A stretch of DNA of 64,000 nucleotides from Pseudophaeobacter flagellatus. Lineage in GTDB: Bacteria > Pseudomonadota > Alphaproteobacteria > Rhodobacterales > Rhodobacteraceae. Below, piece after piece: positions 1 through 8,274 of this stretch (the first letter of the stretch is position 1; each line of letters begins with the position of its first letter). The position numbers and the translations under genes were made by a program. The notes beneath the pieces are model-generated. The model saw nothing but the letters and a program-made list of their open reading frames with translations, was not told the DNA's origin and ran no database searches. The stretch spans positions 186,001 through 250,000 of the forward strand of contig NZ_JAJQRG010000002.1 in NCBI RefSeq assembly GCF_021228235.1, read 5' to 3'.

Positions 1-570
1 AGATAAACTGTCTAGACGTTCCGCCAGTTTGACCGAGGGGCGATCCCCCATGCGACCACCGGGTTTGGACACGTCACCAATATGAATAACGCCGCGTAGA
101 AAGGTACCTGTGGTCAGGATAACCGCCTCGCAGTGAATTTCGCAGCCATCCGCCAAGCACACCCCGGCAACGCGAGAACCCGACATAATAAAGTCAGTCG
201 CTTCACCTTCGATGATGGTCAACCTATCCTGAGATTCTGTCGCTTTCAGCATCTCTCGCCGATAGATACCACGGTCTGATTGAGCCCGCGGCCCCTGCAC
301 TGCTGGGCCCTTTCTCCGATTGAGCAATCTGAACTGAATACCGGCCAGATCCGCGACCCGCCCCATCACGCCATCCATGGCGTCAATTTCTCGGACCAGA
401 TGCCCTTTACCTAATCCGCCGATCGCGGGGTTACAGGACATTACGCCGATTCCATCTTTGGTCAATGTCACCAAGGCTGTGTGCGCCCCCATGCGGGCGG
501 CGGCATGGGCGGCCTCGGCGCCGGCATGTCCACCACCAATGACAACAACATCAAAATCTGAATGTTTCAC
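1..570 (-). CDS. mnmG: tRNA uridine-5-carboxymethylaminomethyl modification enzyme MnmG (GidA), N-terminal part
   Basis: This is the first 190 codons of MnmG; the gene continues beyond the left edge. MnmG is an FAD enzyme that works with MnmE to modify U34 of tRNAs reading split codon boxes. The translation opens with a FAD-binding Rossmann motif ([10 protein letters not shown], residues 12-21), followed by the family segments SCNPAIGG and GGRMGDRPS. The start is a GTG at 568-570. It lies 12 bp after the mnmE stop and inside a parS palindrome, so the site is part of both the translation start and the coding sequence. In related genomes rsmG, parA and parB come next, which here would lie off the left edge. 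Confidence 0.95.
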   Translation of the reverse strand, partial: MKHSDFDVVVIGGGHAGAEAAHAAARMGAHTALVTLTKDGIGVMSCNPAIGGLGKGHLVREIDAMDGVMGRVADLAGIQFRLLNRRKGPAVQGPRAQSDRGIYRREMLKATESQDRLTIIEGEATDFIMSGSRVAGVCLADGCEIHCEAVILTTGTFLRGVIHIGDVSKPGGRMGDRPSVKLAERLDSLS

Positions 571-578
571 GTGAAACA
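563..578. promoter_or_regulatory. parS centromere-like site (ParB binding)
   Basis: The sequence TGTTTCACGTGAAACA is a perfect 16-bp palindrome identical to the canonical bacterial parS. The gap between mnmE and mnmG is only 12 bp, so the site runs into mnmG and its central CACGTG supplies the GTG start codon. ParB loading at parS organises origin segregation, and parS sites cluster near oriC. The candidate origin here is about 3.3 kb away. No second copy was found in the window. Confidence 0.93.
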
Positions 579-582
579 CTCC

Positions 583-1869
583 CTATTTTCCAAGACAGAA
601 ACTTGAGAAAATCTCATCAAGGAGATCCTCCACACCAACGCGACCAACCAACATTTCAAGCGAACGAATCGCAGAACGCATATCTTCGGCGGCCAGATCA
701 TAAAATTCAGAGCCCCGTTCCAATACGGTCTGCGCCTCGGTCAAGCTGCTGAGGGCTGAGAGCATCATATCGCGATGGCGAGCGCGCGTCGCCACCCCGA
801 CCTGAGTCGAGCGAGTTTTTAGCACATCGGAAATATGGCTGACCAGCTGGTCGACCCCTGCCCCGGTCTTGCCGGAAATTGCGCCGGCGAGATCCTGCCG
901 CATATCCGCCTTTGGAGAAAGGCGAATATCGCCATCACGAAGTTCCATATCCAGGGATTCGTCCGGTTCAGCCAGAAAAACCCGCAGATCAGCCTGATCG
1001 GCCCGTTTACGCGCCAATTCGATGCCAATGCCTTCGACATGGTCATCGGTTTCGCGCAGGCCCGCGGTATCCAACAGCGTCACCGGCAGGCCGGAAAGTT
1101 CCATTCGGACCTCGATCACATCACGCGTTGTGCCGGCATATTCCGAGGTGATCGCTGCTTCTCGACCGGATAAGGTATTGAGAAGAGTTGATTTTCCAAC
1201 GTTCGGGGCACCAATGATGGCAACTTCAAATCCGGCACGAATACGTTCGGCGATTTTCACACCTTGGGTTTCGCGGCGCAGATCACTGGCAACGCCGACC
1301 AGCAATGCCGTCACCTCTGGGGTGACATCGACAGGTACATCCTCATCGGCAAAATCAATGGTCACTTCTATAAGAGACGCCGCGCGGATCAGATCAAGTC
1401 GCCATTGTTCAGCCAATTTCCCCAGACCGCCGGCCAGAACAACCTGTGCCTGGCGGCGCTGTGCCTCTGTTTCCGCATCAATCAGATCTGCCAGGCCTTC
1501 AACCTGCGCCAAATCCAGCTTGCCATTTTCAAGCGCACGCCGGGTAAATTCCCCTGGCTCTGCCAAGCGAAGACCCTCTAGCTGCGACAGGGTATCAAGG
1601 AGGGAAGACACAACTGCCGTGCTGCCATGCACCTGAAATTCAATGACATTTTCGCCGGTAAAGCTGGCCGGTGCCGCAAAACTGAGCACCAGCCCTTCGT
1701 CCAAATGGCGGCCATCAAGGTCGGTCAGCACACGCAGACCACGTCCTTTTGCCGCCATTGGGCGATCACAAAGCTGGTTGGCAGCCACCAGGGCCAAAGG
1801 GCCAGACACACGTATTACCGAAACCCCAGCCTTCCCCTGCGCGGAAGCCAGTGCAAAGATCGTATCCAT
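583..1869 (-). CDS. mnmE: tRNA modification GTPase MnmE (TrmE)
   Basis: The 428-residue protein is the GTPase partner of MnmG in modifying wobble uridine. The N-terminal folate-binding domain covers about residues 1-120. A G domain embedded in a helical domain has G1 GAPNVGKST (220-228), G2 [10 protein letters not shown] (241-250) and G3 DTAG (267-270). The C-terminal catalytic tetrapeptide is CLGK (425-428). The G4 position reads PKAD (319-322) instead of the usual NKxD, an odd substitution in the guanine-specificity motif. The gene is directly upstream of mnmG and 32 bp downstream of rho, and all three run leftward from the origin candidate. Confidence 0.96.
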   Translation of the reverse strand: MDTIFALASAQGKAGVSVIRVSGPLALVAANQLCDRPMAAKGRGLRVLTDLDGRHLDEGLVLSFAAPASFTGENVIEFQVHGSTAVVSSLLDTLSQLEGLRLAEPGEFTRRALENGKLDLAQVEGLADLIDAETEAQRRQAQVVLAGGLGKLAEQWRLDLIRAASLIEVTIDFADEDVPVDVTPEVTALLVGVASDLRRETQGVKIAERIRAGFEVAIIGAPNVGKSTLLNTLSGREAAITSEYAGTTRDVIEVRMELSGLPVTLLDTAGLRETDDHVEGIGIELARKRADQADLRVFLAEPDESLDMELRDGDIRLSPKADMRQDLAGAISGKTGAGVDQLVSHISDVLKTRSTQVGVATRARHRDMMLSALSSLTEAQTVLERGSEFYDLAAEDMRSAIRSLEMLVGRVGVEDLLDEIFSSFCLGK

Positions 1870-1901
1870 CTTGGCCTTCCTCTTTCGCCGGCCGGGTAGT
1901 T

Positions 1902-3173
1902 CTAGGTATTCATCGAATCAAAGAAATCCGCATTGGATTTGGTTTGCTTCAACTTGCCTAGCAAGAATTCTACCGCGTCTGTGGTGCCCATGGGGTTGAG
2001 AATCCGGCGCAGAACAAAGGTTTTGGCCAGATCACCCTTATCGACCAGGAGTTCCTCTTTCCGGGTACCGGATTTAAGGATGTCGATGGCAGGATATACC
2101 CGTTTGTCAGCGATTTTACGATCCAGAACCAGTTCAGAGTTACCTGTACCTTTGAATTCTTCGAAGATCACCTCATCCATACGGCTGCCGGTGTCGATCA
2201 GCGCGGTGGCGATAATGGTGAGCGAACCGCCCTCTTCGATGTTGCGCGCTGCACCAAAGAACCGTTTTGGACGCTGCAGGGCGTTGGCATCGACACCACC
2301 GGTCAGAACTTTACCGGAGGAAGGAACTACTGTGTTGAAAGCCCTACCAAGTCTTGTGATAGAATCGAGAAGAATCACTACATCTCGCTTATGTTCGACC
2401 AGGCGCTTGGCCTTTTCAATCACCATTTCAGACACCGCAACGTGCCGGGTGGCGGGTTCGTCAAAGGTGGAAGAAACCACCTCACCCTTGACCGAACGCT
2501 GCATATCGGTGACTTCCTCAGGGCGTTCATCAATCAGCAGAACGATCAGATAACACTCTGGGTGGTTTTTCTCGATCGAGTTTGCAATATTCTGCAAAAT
2601 CATTGTCTTACCGGTACGTGGCGGCGCCACGATCAGCGAACGCTGGCCTTTGCCGATGGGCGCAACCAGATCAATCACCCGCGCCGATCGGTCCTTCAGC
2701 GTTGGGTCTTCAACTTCCATCGTCAGCCGCTCATCCGGGTAGAGCGGCGTGAGGTTGTCAAAAGCAATCTTGTGGCGGGCTTTTTCCGGGTCTTCAAAGT
2801 TGATCTTGGTGACGCTGGTCATGGCAAAATAGCGCTCTGCCTCCAGCGGAGCCTTAATCTGGCCTTCAATGGTGTCACCAGTGCGCAGCGAATGTTTGCG
2901 GATCATTTCAGGCGAGACATAAATATCATCCGGGCCGGGCAGATAGTTGGCTTCGGGCGAGCGCAGGAAACCGAATCCATCCTGCAACACTTCGAGCACA
3001 CCATCGCCACCGATTTCCCAGCCTTCATCCGCGCGTTCACGCAGGATTTGGAACATCATCTCGCCTTTGCGCATGGTCGAGGCGTTCTCGATCTCCAGCT
3101 CTTCGGCCATAGACAGAAGGTTTTTAGGGCTTTGCGCTTTGAGATCAGACAGATTTAGGGATTCGACGGTCAT
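1902..3173 (-). CDS. rho: transcription termination factor Rho
   Basis: Rho is the hexameric RNA helicase that terminates transcription at C-rich rut sites. The 423-residue protein has an N-terminal SAP-like helical region, a cold-shock-type RNA-binding domain (about 57-109, with DGFGFLR), Walker A APPRTGKT (about 183-190), Walker B VVILLDS, and the Q/R-loop region around [10 protein letters not shown] start it at ATG 3173; a TTG one codon earlier is possible. The leader between hemJ and rho has three G6-G7 tracts on the sense strand. Length and motifs are typical, with no acidic insertion. Confidence 0.97.
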   Translation of the reverse strand: MTVESLNLSDLKAQSPKNLLSMAEELEIENASTMRKGEMMFQILRERADEGWEIGGDGVLEVLQDGFGFLRSPEANYLPGPDDIYVSPEMIRKHSLRTGDTIEGQIKAPLEAERYFAMTSVTKINFEDPEKARHKIAFDNLTPLYPDERLTMEVEDPTLKDRSARVIDLVAPIGKGQRSLIVAPPRTGKTMILQNIANSIEKNHPECYLIVLLIDERPEEVTDMQRSVKGEVVSSTFDEPATRHVAVSEMVIEKAKRLVEHKRDVVILLDSITRLGRAFNTVVPSSGKVLTGGVDANALQRPKRFFGAARNIEEGGSLTIIATALIDTGSRMDEVIFEEFKGTGNSELVLDRKIADKRVYPAIDILKSGTRKEELLVDKGDLAKTFVLRRILNPMGTTDAVEFLLGKLKQTKSNADFFDSMNT

Positions 3174-3176
3174 CAA

Positions 3177-3370
3177 TATATGGCCTTTATGCCCCGGCTA
3201 TTGGGGGAGAAGTGTTTTATCAAGTTCGGAGAACACGAGTGCCCGGACGGGCCTGTTGGGCGCCATACATAGGGGTTACCCCCCCGCAAGTCAATCTGCT
3301 TGCAATAGCCCCCCAATGGCGCTGTAGCCCCCCTTACAGAGGGGGATGGTGGCCTACCGAATGGCCAAGT
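3177..3370 (-). promoter_or_regulatory. rho leader / hemJ-rho spacer with G-tracts
   Basis: No gene is seen in these 194 bases. Read on the rho-sense (minus) strand, the spacer has G runs of six, six and seven, at 3328-3333, 3309-3314 and 3279-3285. It also has a short GGGG-TAA-CCCC hairpin at about 3273-3283. Rho leaders are commonly autoregulated. A G-rich leader is the opposite of a C-rich rut site and could fold into stable structure, but no promoter could be assigned. Confidence 0.35.
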
Positions 3371-3826
3371 CTAAAATTTGAAGATCACCGAAACAACAAT
3401 CACCACCATCAGTAGCGTCGGAACCTCGTTCATCAGCCGATAGCGCCGCCCTGACAGCGCGTTCTTCCCCTCTGCAAAGGCGCGCTGACGGCGCGATAGC
3501 CAGATGTGGAACCAGGTCATGCCAATCACTGCCAGTGCCTTGCTCCAGGGCCAGAGCATGCCCCAATCGACAATGCCGGGGGTCGCCACCAGAAACAGCC
3601 CTGCCCCCCATGTGACCATCATTGCAGGCCGCATGATGAAACGCAGAAGTTTGTATTCCATGGTGACAAAGATCGCCAAGCTTTCAGGCACCTTCTCTGC
3701 CTGCTCCACGTGGTACACGAACAGACGTGGCAGATAGAACAAACCTGCCATCCAGCTGAGCACAGCCATGATGTGTAGCGATTTCGCATAGGGGTAGAGG
3801 GAAAACATCCAGTTTGTCAGGTCCAT
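3371..3826 (-). CDS. hemJ: protoporphyrinogen oxidase HemJ
   Basis: HemJ is a small heme-dependent membrane enzyme oxidising protoporphyrinogen IX to protoporphyrin IX, used instead of HemG or HemY oxidases. The 151-residue product has four predicted membrane helices and the family segments SLHIMAVLSWMAGLFYLPRL near the N-terminus, with a conserved heme-ligand histidine, and MRPAMMVTWGAG in the middle. I start at ATG 3826; a GTG at 3844 would add six residues. It is the last leftward gene before the origin candidate. In many alphaproteobacteria a hem gene borders oriC at this point, which supports the origin call. Confidence 0.92.
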   Translation of the reverse strand: MDLTNWMFSLYPYAKSLHIMAVLSWMAGLFYLPRLFVYHVEQAEKVPESLAIFVTMEYKLLRFIMRPAMMVTWGAGLFLVATPGIVDWGMLWPWSKALAVIGMTWFHIWLSRRQRAFAEGKNALSGRRYRLMNEVPTLLMVVIVVSVIFKF

Positions 3827-3844
3827 GGCTCTGTCCTTTGGCAC

Positions 3845-4236
3845 GTATGGCCCACCCTTATAATAATAAAGAAAGATTAAAAGGATGATGTTTTTGTAGG
3901 GACAGCGATTTCGGTGGATTATTCAGTTTCTCACCAGCTTATCCCCAGTGGGGGCAAATTCTTGGTTCTGGTCGGCCATATTGGTGACACATTGGTTAAC
4001 CGGCTTGCAAACAAGGGGTATTAACGATCCGTTAACAGGGTTGAGCGTGGGGATAACTGTGGGAGGAATCGTGGAGATCAGAGATATCCCGGTTTTCAAA
4101 GTTATCCCAATCCCCGGCGGAGGAATCAGCGCGCAGTTTCGTGGAATTTCACCTTTGCCTGTGCACTTGCGAAAATCGCGGAAAACCATACAAACCATCC
4201 TACAAACTTGCGTATCTTTTCCATGGGGTTTTCCAC
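3845..4236. other. candidate chromosomal replication origin (oriC)
   Basis: This gene-free stretch lies between divergent gene blocks, all oriented as leading-strand genes away from it. An AT-rich segment at 3857-3897 is a plausible unwinding element. DnaA-box-like 9-mers, compared with TTATCCACA, are TTATCCCCA (3939-3947, one mismatch), TGGGGATAA (4048-4056, reverse of the same), TTATCCCAA (4102-4110, two mismatches) and TTTTCCACA (4229-4237, one mismatch, touching the maf start). A CtrA box lies at 4021-4036 and two GANTC methylation sites at 4066-4070 and 4123-4127. The order hem gene, origin, maf-aroE-coaE-dnaQ matches the Caulobacter origin region as I recall it. parS is 3.3 kb away. Confidence 0.75.
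4021..4036. promoter_or_regulatory. CtrA box in the origin candidate
   Basis: TTAACGATCCGTTAAC contains a perfect TTAA-N7-TTAA(C) arrangement, the classical binding site of the cell-cycle regulator CtrA. A separate GGTTAACC palindrome lies at 3994-4001. CtrA binding within the origin is established for Caulobacter, where it represses initiation. In Rhodobacterales CtrA is mainly known for motility and gene-transfer-agent control, so an origin role here is inference. Confidence 0.6.
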
Positions 4237-4836
4237 ATGTCTGCCCACATCCTTCTGGCCTCTGGCTCAGAGATCCGTGCTCAGTTGCTGCGACAGGCGG
4301 CGGTGCCTTTTGAAGCAGAGGTCGCCCGTGTAGATGAGGCTGCAATCAAGGCGGCACTATTGGCTGAACAGGCCAGCCCGCGTGATATTGCTGATGCTCT
4401 GGCCGAGGCAAAGGCACGTAAAATCAGCGTAAAAAGACCCGGCCGACTGGTTCTTGGCTGTGATCAGGTGCTGGATTTCGATGGCGAACTGCTGTCAAAA
4501 CCCAAAACCCCGGAAGAGGCACTGAGCCAACTTGGCGCTATGCGTGGCAAACGCCATATCCTGCTGTCGGCTGCAGTGATCTATCGCGATGGTGAACCTA
4601 TCTGGCGCCATGTTGGCCAGGTGCGACTGCGGATGCATGATTGCTCGGATGACTATCTGTCCTCTTATGTGACGCGCAACTGGCATAGCATTCAACATGC
4701 GGTTGGCGCATATAAGCTGGAAGAAGAAGGCGTGCGCTTGTTTTCCAACATCGAAGGCAGTTACTTTAACGTTTTGGGACTACCTCTGGTAGAACTGCTT
4801 AACTACTTGGCTCTGCAGGGGGTAATTGATCAATGA
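4237..4836 (+). CDS. maf: Maf/YceF-type nucleoside triphosphate pyrophosphatase
   Basis: Maf proteins hydrolyse non-canonical or modified nucleoside triphosphates to monophosphates. The 199-residue protein has the N-terminal ASGSEIR motif (8-14), a catalytic-region aspartate in GCDQVL (D76) and the KPKTPEEA stretch after it. The family GAY-type motif appears as HAVGAYKLEEEG. I chose ATG 4237, directly after the TTTTCCACA DnaA-like box, because the encoded protein then starts just before the first beta strand. Upstream in-frame starts would translate the origin region. It overlaps aroE by four bases (ATGA), and is the first gene of an aroE-coaE-dnaQ operon. Confidence 0.92.
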   Translation: MSAHILLASGSEIRAQLLRQAAVPFEAEVARVDEAAIKAALLAEQASPRDIADALAEAKARKISVKRPGRLVLGCDQVLDFDGELLSKPKTPEEALSQLGAMRGKRHILLSAAVIYRDGEPIWRHVGQVRLRMHDCSDDYLSSYVTRNWHSIQHAVGAYKLEEEGVRLFSNIEGSYFNVLGLPLVELLNYLALQGVIDQ

Positions 4837-5666
4837 GCGATAAGAAAATCCCGCTGGCCGGGGTGATTGGCAGCCCTGTGGCGCATTCTAAATCGCCACA
4901 GTTGCAGCATCACTGGCTGGCAGCTCATAATATTGCCGGGCACTATGTTCCCATGCATGTGGAGGCGGAAGACCTTGAGCACGTGATCAGAACCCTGCCC
5001 AAAGCCGGGTTTGTTGGGGTCAATGTCACCATCCCGCACAAAGAAGCAGTGATGCAGATCGCCGATAAGGTCACAGATCGGGCCAAGCTGATGGGTGCGG
5101 CCAATACTCTGATCTTTCGCAGTGACGGCAGTATTCTTGCCGATAATACAGATGGGTATGGTTTTATTACCAATCTGCATCAGGGTGCGCCCGATTGGGT
5201 GCCTGATAGCGGCCCGGCTGTTGTGCTGGGTGCAGGCGGTGCCTGTCGTGCGGTGGTGGCCTCTTTGCTAGAGGCAGGTACGCCCGAGATTTTGCTGACC
5301 AACCGTACCCGGGCCCGCGCAGAGCAGCTTCAGAAAGATTTTGGCAACCATATCAAGGTGATTGATTGGGTGCAGGCAGGCAATATCATTGAACAGGCAG
5401 CGTTGGTTGTGAACACAACCTCGCTGGGCATGCAGGGCAAACCCCGATTGCGCGTGCCGCTTGATGGGCTGCGGCCACATATGGTTGTAACCGATTTGAT
5501 CTACACGCCGTTGAAAACCGACCTGCTGCAAGCTGCCGAACAGGTCGGCTGCACTGTAGTAGATGGGCTTGGCATGTTGCTGCATCAGGCGGTGCCGGGG
5601 TTTGAACGCTGGTTTGGCCAACGCCCCGAAGTGGATGAGGCGGCGCGGGCGGCTGCGCTGAAATGA
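4833..5666 (+). CDS. aroE: shikimate dehydrogenase AroE
   Basis: AroE performs the NADPH-dependent reduction of 3-dehydroshikimate to shikimate in aromatic amino acid synthesis. The 277-residue protein has the substrate-binding SKSP (19-22), the catalytic lysine in NVTIPHK (K70), NTDG (105-108) and the NADP-binding loop GAGGACRA (133-140). The C-terminal DLIYTPLKT and GMLLHQAVPGF segments are also typical. Length is normal. Four-base overlaps with maf upstream and coaE downstream indicate translational coupling. Confidence 0.96.
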   Translation: MSDKKIPLAGVIGSPVAHSKSPQLQHHWLAAHNIAGHYVPMHVEAEDLEHVIRTLPKAGFVGVNVTIPHKEAVMQIADKVTDRAKLMGAANTLIFRSDGSILADNTDGYGFITNLHQGAPDWVPDSGPAVVLGAGGACRAVVASLLEAGTPEILLTNRTRARAEQLQKDFGNHIKVIDWVQAGNIIEQAALVVNTTSLGMQGKPRLRVPLDGLRPHMVVTDLIYTPLKTDLLQAAEQVGCTVVDGLGMLLHQAVPGFERWFGQRPEVDEAARAAALK

Positions 5667-6256
5667 CAGTCTCTCTGGGTTTGACCGGCTCTATCGGGAT
5701 GGGCAAAAGCACCACGGCAGAGATATTTGCCGAAAATGGCTGCGAGATCTGGGATGCAGATGCGGCGGTGCACCGGCTTTATGCCAAGGGCGGCGCAGCA
5801 GTGGTGCCGATGAAAACGGCTTTTCCGGATGCGGTAATTGATGGCGCGGTCAGCCGCGATGCGCTCAAGCAGATCCTGGCGGCGACACCTGCGGAATTTG
5901 CCCGGCTGGAGGCCATTGTTCACCCGTTGCTGGCGGCAGATCGTCAGGCCTTTCGCGATAAGGCCCGCAGCGATATTCTAGTGTTTGATATCCCGCTGTT
6001 GTTTGAAACTGGCGGTGACGCGGCCATGGATGTGGTGGTCTGTGTGCGTGCGGATGCGCAAACCCAGCGGGACAGGGTTCTGGCGCGCGGCACCATGACA
6101 GAGGCGCAGTTTGAACAGATCCTGGCAAAACAGATGCCGATTGACGAAAAATGCGCCCGTGCCGATTTTGTCATAGAAACAGATACGCTGGACCATGCGC
6201 GCCAGCAGGTGAGCGCGGTGCTGGAACAGATCAGAAAGATGCAGGCAGATGCGTGA
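5663..6256 (+). CDS. coaE: dephospho-CoA kinase CoaE
   Basis: CoaE catalyses the last step of coenzyme A synthesis, phosphorylation of the 3'-hydroxyl of dephospho-CoA. The 197-residue P-loop kinase has GSIGMGKST (9-17), the WDADAAVH segment that binds substrate, and the lid-domain FDIPLLFE motif. It overlaps aroE by four bases and dnaQ by eight. No unusual features are seen. Confidence 0.96.
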   Translation: MTVSLGLTGSIGMGKSTTAEIFAENGCEIWDADAAVHRLYAKGGAAVVPMKTAFPDAVIDGAVSRDALKQILAATPAEFARLEAIVHPLLAADRQAFRDKARSDILVFDIPLLFETGGDAAMDVVVCVRADAQTQRDRVLARGTMTEAQFEQILAKQMPIDEKCARADFVIETDTLDHARQQVSAVLEQIRKMQADA

Positions 6257-6977
6257 AATTGTGCTCGATACCGAAACTACGGGTTTTGATCCGTTTTCCG
6301 GTGACCGGATTGTCGAAATCGGTGCGGTTGAACTGCTGAACCACATGCCCACCGGCGAAACCTATCATGTCTACATCAACCCCGAGCGGGGCATGCCGCA
6401 AGAGGCCTTTGGCGTGCATGGCATTGGCCCCGATCTGCTGGAACCGCCGCAAAGGCCGGAACCAGGCCAGGTCACCCTGCGTGACAAACCCGTCTTTGCC
6501 AAGGTCGGCCAGAGCTTTCTGGATTTTGTTGGCGATTCAAGGATGGTGATTCACAACGCCAGCTTTGATATGAAGTTTCTCAACGCTGAACTGGATCGGA
6601 TGGGGCTGCGGCAATTGCCGATGGATCAGGCGCTGGATACGCTGGCCATTGCGCGTAAACGCTATCCCGGTTCACCCGCCACGCTGGATGCGCTGTGCCG
6701 TCGGTTCCACATCGATAACAGCAACCGAACGCTTCACGGCGCCCTGCTCGATTCCGAAATCCTGGCCGAGGTATATCTGGAACTGATCGGCGGGCGGCAA
6801 CCTGATTTTGGTCTATCGACCAGCGCATCTGGCAGCGACGAAACCAGGGATGATTGGCGCCCTACCCCGCGCGCAACCCCGTTGCCAGCGCGCCTCACCC
6901 CGGAAGAACGCGCCAATCACGAGGCCTTTGTTGCCAAACTGGGCGAGAATGCGCTTTGGCTGCAGGATCGATCCTGA
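6249..6977 (+). CDS. dnaQ: DNA polymerase III epsilon subunit (proofreading exonuclease) DnaQ
   Basis: Epsilon is the 3'-5' proofreading exonuclease of the replicative polymerase. The 242-residue protein carries Exo I LDTETTGFDP (D7, E9), Exo II HNASFDMKFLN (D107) and Exo III-epsilon HGALLDSEIL (H163, D168). After the nuclease core, at about residue 190, a proline- and charge-rich stretch leads to a C-terminal segment where the clamp- and alpha-binding part is expected. It is the last gene of the maf operon and ends 33 bp before a strong terminator. Confidence 0.95.
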   Translation: MREIVLDTETTGFDPFSGDRIVEIGAVELLNHMPTGETYHVYINPERGMPQEAFGVHGIGPDLLEPPQRPEPGQVTLRDKPVFAKVGQSFLDFVGDSRMVIHNASFDMKFLNAELDRMGLRQLPMDQALDTLAIARKRYPGSPATLDALCRRFHIDNSNRTLHGALLDSEILAEVYLELIGGRQPDFGLSTSASGSDETRDDWRPTPRATPLPARLTPEERANHEAFVAKLGENALWLQDRS

Positions 6978-7010
6978 GCGATAAAGGCTTTTCCAAGTCT
7001 TTGCTTACAA

Positions 7011-7040
7011 AAAACGCCGCTGAATAATCAGCGGCGTTTT
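7011..7040. terminator. bidirectional terminator between dnaQ and secB
   Basis: A perfect 13-bp inverted repeat (7011-7023 with 7028-7040) has a four-base ATAA loop. The stem starts with AAAA and ends with TTTT, so it has a U-tract on both strands and can serve the convergent dnaQ and secB transcripts. Confidence 0.92.
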
Positions 7041-7063
7041 GCATTCAGGCAGATGCAGATCGT

Positions 7064-7549
7064 TTACTGCTGCGGTGCGGCTTCGGCCTGACGGCGGGCC
7101 AGTTCGTTGCGGTAAATTGCAACAAAATCAATGTTATCAAGGTTCAGTGGCGGGAAACCACCGTCACGGGTGACATCGGACACGATGCGGCGCAGGAAGG
7201 GGAAGGTCATACGCGGGCATTCGATCAGCAGGAAGGGGTGCAGTTGATCTTCTGGCACGCCAGTGATGTTGAAAACGCCGACATATTCCAGTTCCAGCAC
7301 AAACAGAACGTCGCCGCCCTCTTTGTTTTTGGATTCGATGTTCAGCTTGGTCATCACCTCATACTGGTTTTCGACCGACCGCTTCTTGGCATCGAGGTTA
7401 ACCGCAACGTTGACGTCAGGCTGAACTTCGCCACCAGCGCCATTTTGCGCCATGACGTTTTCAAAAGACATGTCACGGATATATTGACCCAAGATATTCA
7501 TCTGGACCTGAGGCTGCTGTGTGCCTTCGGTTGCGCCATTTTCGGCCAT
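7064..7549 (-). CDS. secB: protein-export chaperone SecB
   Basis: SecB is the tetrameric cytosolic chaperone that holds preproteins unfolded for SecA and the Sec translocon. The 161-residue protein shows the family core from MNILGQYIRDMSFENVMA to the C-terminal LDNIDFVAIYRNELARRQ. PFLRRIVSDVTRDGGFPPL is the most conserved part. The acidic, Glu- and Gln-rich N-terminus is common in alphaproteobacteria. It is convergent with dnaQ, and an 88-bp gene-free gap separates its start from fxsA, which lies upstream on the same strand. Confidence 0.96.
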   Translation of the reverse strand: MAENGATEGTQQPQVQMNILGQYIRDMSFENVMAQNGAGGEVQPDVNVAVNLDAKKRSVENQYEVMTKLNIESKNKEGGDVLFVLELEYVGVFNITGVPEDQLHPFLLIECPRMTFPFLRRIVSDVTRDGGFPPLNLDNIDFVAIYRNELARRQAEAAPQQ

Positions 7550-7637
7550 TGAGATACTCCTAAAAATACGTTTGGCTTGTGCTTATCAGCTTGGCTCGGG
7601 TAGCTCAACGGGTAGGGATAACGGTAGGGGTAAAGGC

Positions 7638-8159
7638 CTATTTTGGTCCTTCAACCCAGCCGGATGGCTTATGATTGGCATTCTTGGGATCCTTTGGCGT
7701 CACCTCTTGGTAATCGCCATCAATGATATCGCCCTGCCCGGCGGGATGCGATCGACGGCCAGTGGGGGATTGTTGCCCCTGCATGGGGTCTGGACCCATC
7801 TGAAACTGCGCCACGGTGATCCGCTTGCTAATATAGCGATAAACCGCCATGCGCACTGGCGGCATCAACAGGGCAAAGCCGACAGCATCGGTGAAAAATC
7901 CCGGTGTCAGCAACAGCGCGCCGGAAAACAGGATCATCGCCCCATGGGCCAAGGGTTCAGTCGGATTGCCAAGTGTTTGAAAAGAGCTGCGCACCTGCCC
8001 CAGCGCCAACCGGCCCTGCGCCCGCACCAGCGCGGTACCAAGGATCGCGGTGAGCACCACAATCGCCAGCGTTGGCCATAGGCCAATTGCGCCACCGACC
8101 TGAATGAACAGACCAATCTCAATAAGTGGCACCATCAGAAAGGCGATAAAAAGATACAT
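7638..8159 (-). CDS. fxsA: FxsA family inner-membrane protein
   Basis: FxsA-family proteins are small membrane proteins; the Escherichia coli member relieves F-plasmid exclusion of phage T7, and the general role is unclear. The 173-residue product has a membrane hairpin near the N-terminus (LFIAFLMVPLIEIGLFIQVG), a second hydrophobic pair around residues 24-40, and a third around GAMILFSGALLLTPGFFTDAVG, the family signature. A soluble tail ends the protein. I start at ATG 8159 because upstream in-frame starts would add a basic, non-family extension overlapping the divergent gene. Confidence 0.88.
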   Translation of the reverse strand: MYLFIAFLMVPLIEIGLFIQVGGAIGLWPTLAIVVLTAILGTALVRAQGRLALGQVRSSFQTLGNPTEPLAHGAMILFSGALLLTPGFFTDAVGFALLMPPVRMAVYRYISKRITVAQFQMGPDPMQGQQSPTGRRSHPAGQGDIIDGDYQEVTPKDPKNANHKPSGWVEGPK

Positions 8160-8274
8160 TGGTGGTTTCCTGTGATCATGCGCTGGACGGTAGACTTGCC
8201 CCCCCCAAGCACCTACATAAGGAGAGATCGGCCAGGTTTCAAATCGGGCCTGTAATATCCAGCGAGAGGTTCTT

